A stretch of DNA of 64,000 nt from an uncultured Lachnospiraceae bacterium (GTDB taxonomy: Bacteria > Bacillota > Clostridia > Lachnospirales > Lachnospiraceae). Both the position numbers and the translations under genes were made by a program. Location of the stretch: the NCBI GenBank assembly GCA_910585965.1, contig CAJUHH010000008.1, positions 91,662 to 155,661 of the forward strand, read 5' to 3'. The notes beneath the pieces are model-generated. The model had not been told where the DNA came from and made no database searches. It worked only from the letters and a program-made list of their open reading frames with translations. This document shows, one piece after another, positions 32,538-41,484 of this stretch (positions within the stretch are counted from its first letter, which is position 1; each line of letters starts with the position of its first letter).

Positions 32538-33701
32538 TTGAACCCTTTTTTAGCAGGAGGCACGCTCGGTACAAATGCCTCCATCAATAAACTAATCATA
32601 GCAGAAATGCCAGCGTGTACTGTCACCCAGCCGCTGGCTGGAAAAAGCGCCCAGGATATTTTTTCCACCGATCTCTTTATCCAGGAAATCAAGAATGCTT
32701 CCGACCAGCTTCAAATTCATGTGGATTCCCTTGAGGAAAAATCCCTTCCTTTACATCTGGAAAACAGCCTGGAAAGCGATGATCCCCTTGTGCGCTCCGC
32801 CGCACACGATATACTGAAACTCTTCGGGGAGCGCCTCGCCGTCATCCTCCTCTGTTTAAAAGAAGGCTCTCCTGCAAACCGCAGGGCGCGCGCCGACTGG
32901 GGGGAAGCGGAATGGGACTACTGGAATTCCCTGAAGCGCATTATATTGGTAGGCGGACTTGCCAGCCCACCGCTGGGCGAACAGTTAAAATATTATGTAG
33001 AGCAGGTTTTCGCCTCTTCCGGCAAAAGCCCCTATGACATCGTCCTTGGCCGGGATTCCACTTATGCCGGTCTGCGCGGATGCACTACTTACTTGCAAAA
33101 TGACCCATCTGACGGCATGCCCTTTGACGATGCGGCCTCTGACGGCATGCCCTTTGACGATGCGCAAGCTGTTTCCAGCCAGGCTCCGATTCGCTGGGCG
33201 AACCTGATTTTCGACTATGGGCAGAGTTTTATTAAAAGGAGTTATGCCGTCATGGACGGACGCAAGGTGCAGGATATCATCATTCTTGGAAAAACTTTGT
33301 CCCGGCATGTGGCATGGGATGTCAAAGATCCTCTTGTTGAAAAGGCGGAGGCCCAGGCGCTGAACCGATATTTTCTTGACACCATCACGCGCACGATCCA
33401 GGAAGTGGAAGCCAGAGGACTCCGCATCCGCCCCCACATCGTCTTGAGCATTGCCAATTATGTAAAGGACGGCCGCATCGCCAACCGGGGCGGCTATGGA
33501 AAGCTGCGGCTGATCGCTCCTGATTACGCCCAATATCTTTCCGACTGCATGAAGGAACGGTTCGGCAGGGATTACCATTTCACCCTGATCCACGACGGAA
33601 CAGCCATGGCGGCCGGTTATGCCGACTATAAGGAATCCGTATGTATTTCGCTCGGCACAGCCTTCGGCGTGGGCTTCCCGCCGGGCAGGAAAGACTTTTG
33701 A
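32538..33701 (+). CDS. Actin-fold (ASKHA) ATPase/kinase-like protein, unknown substrate
   Basis: 387 residues. Glycine-rich phosphate and adenosine-type motifs of the sugar kinase/Hsp70/actin fold are visible: IILVGGLASPPLGE near residue 137, LIFDYGQSFIKRSYA near 227, LIHDGTAMAAGYA near 354 and VCISLGTAFGVGF near the end. It does not fit a standard ROK or hexokinase pattern. The start is TTG 32538, 11 nt after AGGAGG. A perfect 27-bp tandem duplication (33108-33134 and 33138-33164 approximately) duplicates SDGMPFDDA in a surface-loop position. It precedes a LUD protein by 25 nt. Confidence 0.65.
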   Translation: MNPFLAGGTLGTNASINKLIIAEMPACTVTQPLAGKSAQDIFSTDLFIQEIKNASDQLQIHVDSLEEKSLPLHLENSLESDDPLVRSAAHDILKLFGERLAVILLCLKEGSPANRRARADWGEAEWDYWNSLKRIILVGGLASPPLGEQLKYYVEQVFASSGKSPYDIVLGRDSTYAGLRGCTTYLQNDPSDGMPFDDAASDGMPFDDAQAVSSQAPIRWANLIFDYGQSFIKRSYAVMDGRKVQDIIILGKTLSRHVAWDVKDPLVEKAEAQALNRYFLDTITRTIQEVEARGLRIRPHIVLSIANYVKDGRIANRGGYGKLRLIAPDYAQYLSDCMKERFGRDYHFTLIHDGTAMAAGYADYKESVCISLGTAFGVGFPPGRKDF

Positions 33702-33726
33702 ATATAAGAAAAAAGGAGGTAAAACT

Positions 33727-34362
33727 ATGACACACAAACAGGCCGCATTTGCAGCGGCAGCGCAAAACATGATCAAAAATTTAGAAAAAAGAGGAATGGA
33801 AGGCTATTTCTTTGAAGATTCGGCTTCCTGCGTAGATGCCGTTCTTTCTTCCATCCCGGAAAACAGCTCCATTTCATGGGGCGGCAGCGAAACCATCAAG
33901 GAATCCGGCCTGATGGATAAAATACGCCAGGGGCAGTATAAGCTCATTGACCGTTTCAGCGCCTCTTCCCCTGAGGAAAGCAGGGAATTGTATGCCCAGT
34001 CGGTTTTATCCGATTATTACCTTATGAGTTCCAATGCCATAACCCTTGGCGGAGAGCTGGTCAACATCGACGGCAGCGGCAACCGGGTGGCATGCCTGAT
34101 CCATGGCCCGAAAAATGTTATTATTTTAGCAGGAATGAACAAAATCGTTACCGATATCGGCGCCGGCATTGAAAGAGTGCGCAATTTTGCCGCGCCTCCC
34201 AATGCCCAGCGGCTGAGCCGCCAGACCCCGTGCCTCGCCAACGGAAGCTGCGGGGACTGCCTCTCTCCCGACTGCATGTGCAACCACATCGTCATTACCC
34301 GCCGCAGCGGCATCAAAGGGAGGATCAAAGTTTATTTTATTGCGGAAGAGCTTGGATACTAA
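33727..34362 (+). CDS. LUD-domain protein (LutC/YkgG-like)
   Basis: 211 residues. SISWGGSETIKESGLMD near residue 50, LMSSNAITLGGELVNIDGSGNRVA near 100 and GPKNVIILAGMNKIV near 128 are the LUD (lactate utilisation) core. A C-terminal cysteine group (CLANGSCGDCLSPDCMCNH) could bind a metal or FeS cluster. AAGGAGG precedes ATG 33727. No LutA/LutB partner is nearby, so a role in lactate oxidation is not supported; stand-alone clostridial members are of unknown function. A terminator follows at 34429-34455. Confidence 0.85.
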   Translation: MTHKQAAFAAAAQNMIKNLEKRGMEGYFFEDSASCVDAVLSSIPENSSISWGGSETIKESGLMDKIRQGQYKLIDRFSASSPEESRELYAQSVLSDYYLMSSNAITLGGELVNIDGSGNRVACLIHGPKNVIILAGMNKIVTDIGAGIERVRNFAAPPNAQRLSRQTPCLANGSCGDCLSPDCMCNHIVITRRSGIKGRIKVYFIAEELGY

Positions 34363-34428
34363 GCGATTTGTCTGCCTATTGGGACAAACGCTGTCACTGC
34401 TCCGCAAATCCGCTTATTGGAACACAAA

Positions 34429-34455
34429 GAGTTGGCCCGGAAGCCAACTCTTTTT
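34429..34455 (+). terminator. Terminator after the LUD gene
   Basis: A perfect 8-bp stem GAGTTGGC/GCCAACTC with a 6-nt loop, followed by TTTTTCT. Confidence 0.9.
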
Positions 34456-34484
34456 CTGCCATATATGCTCTTAATAGAGAGCTG

Positions 34485-35732
34485 CTATTGGCAAATATCC
34501 AATGGATATTTATCCGTCAATTCTTTGACAATCGCCCTCGCTTCCGCGATTTTCTCCTCGCCGCCCTTGATCACAAGCGCTACCGCTTCCGCGATCCTGT
34601 CCATATCTTCCGTTCCCATCCCCCTGGATGTCACCGCCGGCGTGCCAAGCCGGATGCCGCTTGTTACAAAAGGCGATTTAGGATCGTTAGGGATTGTATT
34701 CTTATTGGCCGTAATATGCGCTTCATCCAAAAGCTTCTCCACCGCCTTGCCCGTCAGATCAAAGTTGGTCAGATCTACCAGCATCAAGTGATTGTCCGTG
34801 CCGCCGGATACGATTTTGATTCCTCTCGCAAGGAGGCCTCCGCAAAGCGCCTGGGCGTTGTCCACGATCCCTTTCTGGTAAGTCTTGAACTCATCGGCCA
34901 AAGCCTCTTTGAAGCATACCGCCTTCGCCGCGATCACATGCATCAGCGGGCCTCCCTGGATGCCGGGGAAAATCGCTTTATTAAAGTTATATTTGTCTGC
35001 CGCTTCCTGATTGCAGAGGATCAGGCCGCCCCGGGGGCCGCGCAGCGTCTTATGGGTCGTCGTCGTCACCACGTCTGCATAAGGAATCGGGCTCGGATGG
35101 AGACCCGCCGCTACCAGCCCTGCAATATGGGCCATATCCACCATAAGGACAGCGCCGACTTCGTCAGCCACTTCCCTGAATTTCTTGAAATCAATCGTTC
35201 TCGCATAGGCAGAAGCGCCTGCAATGATCATTTTAGGCTTTGTCTCTTGCGCGATCTCCCTTAATTTATCATAATCGATGAAACCTTCGTCATTCACCCC
35301 GTAAGGCACGATCTTAAAATATTTGCCGGAAATATTCACCGGGCTTCCATGGGTCAGGTGTCCGCCATGGTCCAGGTTCATGCCCATAATCGTATCGCCC
35401 GGATTGCAGATGGCAAACTGGACAGCCAGGTTCGCCTGTGCGCCGGAATGAGGCTGTACATTGGCATAATCACAGCCAAACAGCTCTTTTGCCCTTTCGA
35501 TCGCCAGATTCTCCACCACGTCCACGCATTCGCATCCGCCGTAATATCTCTTTCCCGGATATCCTTCCGCATATTTATTGGTCAGCGGGCTTCCCATCGC
35601 CGCCATGACCGCCTTGCTCACCCAGTTCTCCGATGCGATCAGCTCAATATGGCTGTTCTGCCTGTTCTGCTCATCCACGATCGCCTGCGCAATTTCCGGA
35701 TCCGCGTTCTTTACTTCATCAAATGAATACAT
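34485..35732 (-). CDS. glyA: Serine hydroxymethyltransferase
   Basis: 415-residue PLP enzyme interconverting serine and glycine with tetrahydrofolate, the main source of one-carbon units. Family motifs: ELIASENWVS near residue 32, YGGCECVDVVE near 64, PHSGAQANLAV near 95, and TTTTHKTLRGPRGG with the PLP lysine near residue 227. The start is ATG 35732: AAGGAGG overlaps too closely with the ATG at 35741, but is 9 nt from this one. It is a single-gene unit with its own promoter at 35785-35813. Confidence 0.97.
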   Translation of the reverse strand: MYSFDEVKNADPEIAQAIVDEQNRQNSHIELIASENWVSKAVMAAMGSPLTNKYAEGYPGKRYYGGCECVDVVENLAIERAKELFGCDYANVQPHSGAQANLAVQFAICNPGDTIMGMNLDHGGHLTHGSPVNISGKYFKIVPYGVNDEGFIDYDKLREIAQETKPKMIIAGASAYARTIDFKKFREVADEVGAVLMVDMAHIAGLVAAGLHPSPIPYADVVTTTTHKTLRGPRGGLILCNQEAADKYNFNKAIFPGIQGGPLMHVIAAKAVCFKEALADEFKTYQKGIVDNAQALCGGLLARGIKIVSGGTDNHLMLVDLTNFDLTGKAVEKLLDEAHITANKNTIPNDPKSPFVTSGIRLGTPAVTSRGMGTEDMDRIAEAVALVIKGGEEKIAEARAIVKELTDKYPLDICQ

Positions 35733-35784
35733 AGATTCCATCCTCCTTGTTTGTCAACAATCCCTTTTTACGCTATTAGGCTAA

Positions 35785-35813
35785 AGTATAACATAGATTC
35801 TGCCGAATGAAAA
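35785..35813 (-). promoter_or_regulatory. Promoter of glyA
   Basis: Minus strand: -35 TTTTCA (35813-35808), 17 bp, -10 TATACT (35790-35785). No riboswitch-like structure is evident in the leader. Confidence 0.65.
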
Positions 35814-35950
35814 CTACAGAAAAAGAATATATTTTAAAGAATTTTTAAGAATTCTTAAGGGTTATATGCAGGAAGTTTTCTTTACATCGTGATAAAATAC
35901 TGCTAAAATGGTGGATGATCAAAAGACAAAAGAGCCGATGGAGAAATAAT

Positions 35951-36940
35951 ATGTACCATATCATTGTCAACCCGGCTTCCAAATCCGGGCGCGGACGCGC
36001 GATCTGGGCGGATCTGGAGCCGATATTCCGCCAAAAAGGAATTCCTTATAAAGTTCTGTATTCAAAAGGCGTCGGACATGTCACCAGGGCAGTCGAGAAA
36101 TTGACTGCGCCGGATGAACATGGAAAAGAAAAACCGCCGGTAAAGCTGATCATCCTCGGCGGCGACGGCACCGTAAACGAAGCCCTTCAGGGAATCCGGG
36201 ATTTTGACAAAGTTATGCTCGGCTATATCCCCACCGGTTCCAGCAATGACCTGGCAAGGGATTTGAGGCTTCCCAAAGACCCAAAAGAGATCCTTCTCCG
36301 TATCTTGGAAGGAAAAACCGTCCGCCGGATGGATATGGGAATCCTGACCTATTCCGATGCCATGGCAGGAACCGTAAGGGAACGTTCCCGGATAAAATCT
36401 TCTGCTGTATCCGAACATCGATTTTTCGCGGTCAGCAGCGGAATCGGCTTTGATGCCGCCGTATGCGAAGAGGCGCTCGCCTCCCGCTTTAAAAATACGC
36501 TGAATAAGCTCGGACTGGGGAAACTTACTTATCTTGCCATCGCCCTGCGGCAGCTGATTGCCGCCAAGCGGGTTTCCTGCGATATTTATTTGGACGAGGA
36601 GCAAAAGCCTGTCCATATCGACCGGCTTTTGTTCACTGCATTTATGATACACAAATACGAAGGCGGAGGGTTTCAGTTCTGCCCTATGGCGGATGACAGC
36701 GACGGAAAACTGGATCTGTGCGTCGTTGGATCGATTCCCAAACCCGTTATACTGGCCGCCCTGCCTACCGCTTTTTTCGGGAAGCACTATATATTTTCCG
36801 CCATCCGGCATTATGCTGCCTCCCAGGCAAGGCTCCAGACATCCATTCCTTTATGGGTACATACGGACGGCGAAGTCTATATCAAATCCGACAGCATTAC
36901 CGTCGCCTGCCTGCCGCAAAAAATAAGGCTGATGATGTAA
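35951..36940 (+). CDS. Diacylglycerol kinase-family lipid kinase
   Basis: 329 residues of the DagK/YegS family. The ATP-binding glycine motif LGGDGTVNEAL is near residue 75, GYIPTGSSNDLARDL near 98, and the N-terminus has VNPASKSGRGR. Members phosphorylate diacylglycerol or related lipids at the inner membrane face. ATG 35951 follows GGAGA; the extra 12 codons upstream lack a site. It precedes a PAP2 phosphatase-like membrane protein by about 60 nt, and a kinase plus lipid phosphatase suggests a phospholipid or undecaprenyl recycling step (inference). Confidence 0.9.
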   Translation: MYHIIVNPASKSGRGRAIWADLEPIFRQKGIPYKVLYSKGVGHVTRAVEKLTAPDEHGKEKPPVKLIILGGDGTVNEALQGIRDFDKVMLGYIPTGSSNDLARDLRLPKDPKEILLRILEGKTVRRMDMGILTYSDAMAGTVRERSRIKSSAVSEHRFFAVSSGIGFDAAVCEEALASRFKNTLNKLGLGKLTYLAIALRQLIAAKRVSCDIYLDEEQKPVHIDRLLFTAFMIHKYEGGGFQFCPMADDSDGKLDLCVVGSIPKPVILAALPTAFFGKHYIFSAIRHYAASQARLQTSIPLWVHTDGEVYIKSDSITVACLPQKIRLMM

Positions 36941-37004
36941 CGCTTTATATGCAGGCGGCGTAAGGAAATTATTTTGATGCAACATCATGAAAGGGAGTTT
37001 TATT

Positions 37005-37694
37005 ATGAGAGGGCATAATATCCGATTTTTTTATGAAAAATACAAACATGCAATCCCGCTTTTGATTTACGGGGTCATTTATTTAACGTGGTTCGTCTAT
37101 CTGGAACACAAGGTGACAAAAGATTTCTGGGTCATCCACATGGCATTGGACGACCGCATCCCGTTCTGTGAAGTATTTGTCATTCCTTATTTTTTATGGT
37201 TTGTCTATGTGGCGGCAACAGTCGTATATCTGTTCTTTAAGGATAAGGATGATTATTATAGGGCATGTATCTTTCTTTTTACCGGAATGACCATTTTTCT
37301 GATCATTTCCACCCTGTTCCCCAACGGCCACCATCTGCGCCCGCAGACGATGCCCAGGAATAATATTTTTACCCAGTTGGTATCCATGCTTTACCGCACG
37401 GACACACCGACCAACTTATGGCCCAGCATCCATGTCTACAATTCGCTGGCCGCCCATTTTGCCATTGTCAGGAACAAACAGCTGGCAAACAAAAAATGGA
37501 TACGCATCTCTTCCTTTGTCCTTTGCCTATCCATTATATTGTCCACGATGTTCATCAAACAGCATTCCGTTTTCGACGTGGGAACAGCCTTTCTTATGGC
37601 TGCTGTCATGTACGGGGCGGTTTATAAATACGATATCATCTCGGCATATCGGGAATGGCGGATGCGCAAAAAGGCGACTCCGCAGATCAACTGA
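37005..37694 (+). CDS. PAP2-family membrane phosphatase-like protein
   Basis: 229 residues with about six membrane segments. The PAP2 phosphatase signature is in NLWPSIHVYNSLAAH (motif 2, residues about 142-156) and KQHSVFDVGTAF (motif 3, about 184-195, with the catalytic His and Asp). Motif 1 is less clear. ATG 37005 has a GGGAG site; the ATG at 36987 has none. It likely dephosphorylates a lipid phosphate outside the membrane. Its stop abuts the stop of the converging glycosyltransferase gene with no spacer (TGATCA). Confidence 0.87.
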   Translation: MRGHNIRFFYEKYKHAIPLLIYGVIYLTWFVYLEHKVTKDFWVIHMALDDRIPFCEVFVIPYFLWFVYVAATVVYLFFKDKDDYYRACIFLFTGMTIFLIISTLFPNGHHLRPQTMPRNNIFTQLVSMLYRTDTPTNLWPSIHVYNSLAAHFAIVRNKQLANKKWIRISSFVLCLSIILSTMFIKQHSVFDVGTAFLMAAVMYGAVYKYDIISAYREWRMRKKATPQIN

Positions 37695-38720
37695 TCAGTT
37701 AAACTTAAAAAACCGCTGGCAGATCCGATATCCCTCGATGGATATCTTTCTGCCGCCTTTTCCCGGCAGATTCATGGAATTCCCAAGAATTCCATACCGC
37801 AGCCGGATATACAGCCTTTTATCCTTCTGTTTGATATAATTCCACAGTTCTTTTTTCTTCTCCAGATGTTCCTGTGACCCTCCCCGAATCAGGAGGATGG
37901 AGGAAACTGTCGTAATGATTTCCAGGTAGTTAGTCATATAATTGCGCATCTTCCGGCAGCTTTTCAGCTTCTGCCTGTTCTCTGCCATATAATCCACCAT
38001 GATTTTGTTCACTTTGATCTGCTGGTCAATCCTGGATATCATGATCGTCTCATTAACGGACTGCCCTTCCCTGCCGATATAATAGCGATAAAAATTCACA
38101 TCCATATAATACATATTTTTTACATAAGGCAAGGGTTCAAAAACAAAAAGGTTGTCCACATAAAACGTATTTTCCGGCAGCTTCAGCCCGCATTCCCGCA
38201 GCAGCTTCGTCCGAAAGATCACCGAATGCATCAGGATATACTGTCCTTTATGGAAATGCCTCACCTGCTTCCAGGTGAACATCTCCTCTTCCGGCAGAGC
38301 ATGATGGTAACGCATTACTTTATTTTTCTTCTCCCCCTGCTTTTCATATACAAAATTGCTGATCAGCATATCCAGTGTTTCCCCGCCGCCCGCCGTTTCC
38401 CGAAGAAACGCCAATATCTTTTGGTATTCGCTTTCTTTTACCCAGTCATCGCTGTCCACCACTTTAAAAAACAACCCGGCGGCATTGGCGATCCCTGCAT
38501 TCACTGCGGAGCCGTGTCCGCCATTTTCCTTATGAACCACCCTTATGATGGAAGGGTATTTTTCTGCATATTCATCGGCTATCCTGCCTGTCCCGTCGGT
38601 GGAGCCGTCGTCCACAATAATCAATTCCACATCTTCGCCCCCGGACAGCAGGGAGTCGATACATTTTTCCATATATCCTTCCGAATTGTAGCAAGGTATT
38701 GTCACTGTTAATAATTTCAT
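37695..38720 (-). CDS. Glycosyltransferase family 2
   Basis: 341 residues. The GT-A N-terminal half has TVTIPCYNSEGYMEKCIDSLL, VELIIVDDGSTDGTGRIADEY near 35-55, and VDSDDWV near 93 (the DxD metal site). The C-terminal half is basic and helical, with no membrane anchor. It probably adds a sugar to a cell-surface polymer or lipid. GGAG lies 6 nt before ATG 38720; longer frames upstream lack a site. It is separated from the sfsA-mutY fusion by a hairpin at 38763-38794, and probably shares its transcript. Confidence 0.9.
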   Translation of the reverse strand: MKLLTVTIPCYNSEGYMEKCIDSLLSGGEDVELIIVDDGSTDGTGRIADEYAEKYPSIIRVVHKENGGHGSAVNAGIANAAGLFFKVVDSDDWVKESEYQKILAFLRETAGGGETLDMLISNFVYEKQGEKKNKVMRYHHALPEEEMFTWKQVRHFHKGQYILMHSVIFRTKLLRECGLKLPENTFYVDNLFVFEPLPYVKNMYYMDVNFYRYYIGREGQSVNETIMISRIDQQIKVNKIMVDYMAENRQKLKSCRKMRNYMTNYLEIITTVSSILLIRGGSQEHLEKKKELWNYIKQKDKRLYIRLRYGILGNSMNLPGKGGRKISIEGYRICQRFFKFN

Positions 38721-38762
38721 ATTAATCTCCATTCTGGAACGTTTACGTGACGGGTTCATCAG

Positions 38763-38794
38763 GGCTTATTTGTGACGCTCCGGCACAAATAGCC
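38763..38794 (-). repeat. Intercistronic hairpin between the fusion gene and GT2
   Basis: GGCTATTTGTG pairs with CACAAATAAGCC (one bulge) around a 9-nt loop. No T-run follows on the minus strand, so it is not a standard terminator; it may mark mRNA processing. Confidence 0.55.
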
Positions 38795-38797
38795 GTG

Positions 38798-40585
38798 TTA
38801 CTTTCCATCTATGCCAAGCTTAATATCCAGATATTCCGCATATGCGGCATATGCGGAAGGAACTGGATAGTTTTCCCTCACTTCGTTCTTGTTTACAAAA
38901 ATCCAATCCTGCTGGAATCCCGGTTTTTCAGGCCGCTCCAGTTCATCCACCCTTATGGCATATCCCTTCATATGCCATTCTTTATGGGAAAAAATATGCT
39001 TTGCTTCCCCGATCGGACGGATGCGGAGCACTTTCAGCCCCATCTGTCCCAGTATTTCCAGCACCTTGTCCTCTGCCAGCTTCCCTTCCAGCACGGGAAA
39101 CTCATACATCCCGGCCAAAAGTCCCTTTTCCGGGCGTCGCCGGAATGCCGCCCGATCCTCGTCCTGAATGACCAGAACCGTTTTTTCTTCAATCGTTCTC
39201 GCTTTTTTAGCTTTTTTCTTCGGAAATTCCGTTTCCTTCCCTTCGCGGTGCGCCTGACAGATCGTTTCCCATGGGCATTCCCCGCACTTCGGTTCCCCGT
39301 TGGGCAGGCAAACCATCGCTCCAAGCTCCATCAGCGCCTGGTTGAAATCCCCGGGCCTGTCAGGGGGAATGACCTTAAGCAGTTCCTCTTCCACCCTCTT
39401 TTTTGTTTTCTGGGACAAAATATCTTCCCCGTCCATCCGCAGCCTGGAAAGCACCCTGAGGACATTTCCATCCACCGCCGGAACGGCCTGCCGATACGCG
39501 ATCGAGGCGATCGCCCCGGCCGTGTAGCTTCCGATGCCGGGCAGCCCGATCAGGCTTTCATATTCCGAGGGCATATTTCCTCCGTATTCCTTTACGATTA
39601 TTTGGGCCGCTTTTTGCAGATTCCTGGCCCGGTTGTAATATCCCAGGCCTTCCCACAGCTTGACCAGCTTATCCTCTTCCATCGCCGCCAGCGTGCGAAT
39701 ATCCGGCACATTCCGCAAAAAACGGTCATAATACGGCTTGACCGCCTCCACCCTCGTCTGCTGCAGCATGATCTCCGACAGCCATACGTAATAGGGCTGC
39801 GGATCCTCCCTCCATGGAAGTATGCGCCTTCCGCTGTCATACCATTTGAAAAGAGGATCGGCAATCTTCCCCAGTATCTGCCGCCTTTCTCTTTCTTCTT
39901 TCCCGTGCAGTTCCACCAGCACAGGCTTTCCTATTTCCATAGAATCCTCTGTCACGGCGCAGTCATAGGCCAGTATCTCCACGCCTGCTTTCCTGGCTTT
40001 TTCCAACGCTTCGGCAAACGCCGGATGGGTTTCGGTATTGGGTGCAAAGAAATCCGCCCCTTCCATCTGGATAATAAAAAGCAGATATGCCTTATAGCCT
40101 TCCTTCACCGCCTCTGCCAATTCTTCCACATGTTTTATGGCCCGTTCGGAAGGAGCATCCGGGAAGTAAGCGCCTCCCTCCCGTTCCAGCGTAACTCCTT
40201 TTACCTCCAGGAAAATTTTATCCTCTTCCGTTTCCACATAAAAATCAAAGCGGGAGGCCTTATATGTTTTCTCAGCCCGGACATGCTTCAGGGAAGGAAA
40301 CAGCTCCTTTTTTAACAGCCATTCCCCTACCGCCTTATTCGGGGCGTTGGAATCCATATTGACCATGCGTTCCCCTTTTTTCACCGCCACCAAGTCATAG
40401 CCCGTAGACCGGCCCGGAGCGGGACTTTTTTCCAGATATACCACCGCATCTTCTACCAGCAGTTCTTTGCACCGTCCGGTATTCTTCACATGGACTTTCT
40501 CCGTCCGGCCTCCGATCTCCACGTAAGCAATGAAGCGGTTCGGCCTGCTTAAAAACCTTCCCTCCGTAATTTGTGTATATTTCAT
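38798..40585 (-). CDS. mutY: SfsA - MutY fusion: nuclease-like domain plus A/G-specific adenine glycosylase
   Basis: 595 residues in one frame. Residues 1-228 are a complete SfsA domain (FLSRPNRFIAYVEIGG, NTGRCKELL, SRFDFYV, FLEVKGVTLEREGGAYFPDAPSERA), a PD-(D/E)XK-like nucleic-acid-binding fold. Residues 236-585 are MutY: WLSEIMLQQTRVE with catalytic Glu271, HhH LIGLPGIGSYTAGAIA (345-360), VDGNV with Asp372, the 4Fe-4S cysteines 426, 434, 437, 443, and a NUDIX-like 8-oxoG recognition domain after about 455. MutY removes A opposite 8-oxoG. The joint lies in a continuous helix-rich segment without stop or frameshift, and GC is uniform. No separate sfsA or mutY is in the window. Confidence 0.93.
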   Translation of the reverse strand: MKYTQITEGRFLSRPNRFIAYVEIGGRTEKVHVKNTGRCKELLVEDAVVYLEKSPAPGRSTGYDLVAVKKGERMVNMDSNAPNKAVGEWLLKKELFPSLKHVRAEKTYKASRFDFYVETEEDKIFLEVKGVTLEREGGAYFPDAPSERAIKHVEELAEAVKEGYKAYLLFIIQMEGADFFAPNTETHPAFAEALEKARKAGVEILAYDCAVTEDSMEIGKPVLVELHGKEERERRQILGKIADPLFKWYDSGRRILPWREDPQPYYVWLSEIMLQQTRVEAVKPYYDRFLRNVPDIRTLAAMEEDKLVKLWEGLGYYNRARNLQKAAQIIVKEYGGNMPSEYESLIGLPGIGSYTAGAIASIAYRQAVPAVDGNVLRVLSRLRMDGEDILSQKTKKRVEEELLKVIPPDRPGDFNQALMELGAMVCLPNGEPKCGECPWETICQAHREGKETEFPKKKAKKARTIEEKTVLVIQDEDRAAFRRRPEKGLLAGMYEFPVLEGKLAEDKVLEILGQMGLKVLRIRPIGEAKHIFSHKEWHMKGYAIRVDELERPEKPGFQQDWIFVNKNEVRENYPVPSAYAAYAEYLDIKLGIDGK

Positions 40586-40603
40586 TTCTTTTTTCCCTGT
40601 CCG

Positions 40604-41245
40604 TTATCTTAATCTGTTGCTTTCAAACCTTTCCATCAAAGCCAGGCAGCTCCTGAACTCCACATATTGTTCCTCGATATCCCCCGGTTTCAGTTCGATA
40701 TCCAGCGCGATCGACATAATATTGATCATTTCACCAGTTATCCTATGATGGAGGGCGGAAAGAATATTCAGGCGTTCTTCGCAGCTGGATGCATCCAGGA
40801 ATTCCACTACAAGCGGGTCCAACACCGCCTCCCCTTCCGGCTGGTTATCTGCGCTTCCCCGCTCTTCCGGCTGGTTTTGCGCGCTTCCTGGCTCTTCCGG
40901 CTGGTTTTGCCTGCTTCCCGGCCCATTCACCTGGTCCTTTCTCTCTTCTGTCTCTTCCTGCATTTTTATTTTTTCCTGCCCTTGTACGAATTCCGCTTCC
41001 ATGCCCGTTCCATGTGGAATCATACGTTCAAACCTATATTGCTGGTCTGCCTCCGGGTATTTTTCCCGGTCTGTCTTTTCCATAAACATGGACAGCGGGC
41101 GCGCGTAAACCCTGAAGTCGCCGTAAAGCGCTTGGTAGACTACAAGCTGTTCTCCTGTCTCGGAATGCTCCGCAACCGTTACGATTTGATATAAATTTCC
41201 TTTAAAATGCCGATATATCTCCTGTGGAGCCGGTATTTGGCGCAT
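40604..41245 (-). CDS. DUF1653 domain protein with repeat linker
   Basis: 213 residues. The first 65 are a DUF1653 domain (YRHFKGNLYQIVTVAEHSETGE...VVYQALYG...VYARPLSMF), a small SH3-like beta fold of unknown function. A linker (about 85-135) holds three imperfect copies of a 10-residue repeat around PGSxxNQPEE (30-bp DNA repeat near 40835-40925). A helical C-terminal part follows. The start is ATG 41245, behind GGAGG. It ends 18 nt before the SfsA-MutY gene in the same direction, so the two are probably co-transcribed. Confidence 0.85.
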   Translation of the reverse strand: MRQIPAPQEIYRHFKGNLYQIVTVAEHSETGEQLVVYQALYGDFRVYARPLSMFMEKTDREKYPEADQQYRFERMIPHGTGMEAEFVQGQEKIKMQEETEERKDQVNGPGSRQNQPEEPGSAQNQPEERGSADNQPEGEAVLDPLVVEFLDASSCEERLNILSALHHRITGEMINIMSIALDIELKPGDIEEQYVEFRSCLALMERFESNRLR

Positions 41246-41279
41246 AATAGGCACCTCCTCTGAATAGAAAATCTTCTTT

Positions 41280-41400
41280 GCAGCCAATCAACACCCACGC
41301 TGCAAGCAGCGGGGTATTGATCCTCGCGGCATTCGCCAAATGCACGTGCAAGCACGGCACTTGTCTCATTGCTCGCGGGGATAATATCCTTATTATAATA
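41280..41400 (-). repeat. Intergenic region with two GC-rich hairpins
   Basis: Minus strand: a CGTGC-TTGC-ACG stem inside a longer GTGC...TGCA palindrome at about 41341-41364, then a stem pairing TCAATACCCCGCTGC with GCAGCGTGGGTGTTGA across a TT loop at about 41287-41320 (a few mismatches). There is no T-run and no ORF. It may be a dispersed repeat or a leader structure of the DUF1653 gene. Confidence 0.45.
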
Positions 41401-41484
41401 CCCTTCCTGCCTTCTTGTCATGCTTTTATTTCTTAAGATTTCATGCCGGCAAACAGCAAAAAAAGGCCTTCCAAAAGCCTTCTT

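Noticed and set aside
33727..34362. Lactate utilisation operon
   Set aside because: Only the LUD protein is present; LutA and LutB-type iron-sulfur proteins are absent nearby.
38747..40315. A 522-codon open frame on the plus strand opposite the SfsA-MutY gene
   Set aside because: It is antisense to an unambiguous MutY/SfsA frame, has His/Phe/Arg-rich composition typical of mirror frames, no binding site and no family motif.
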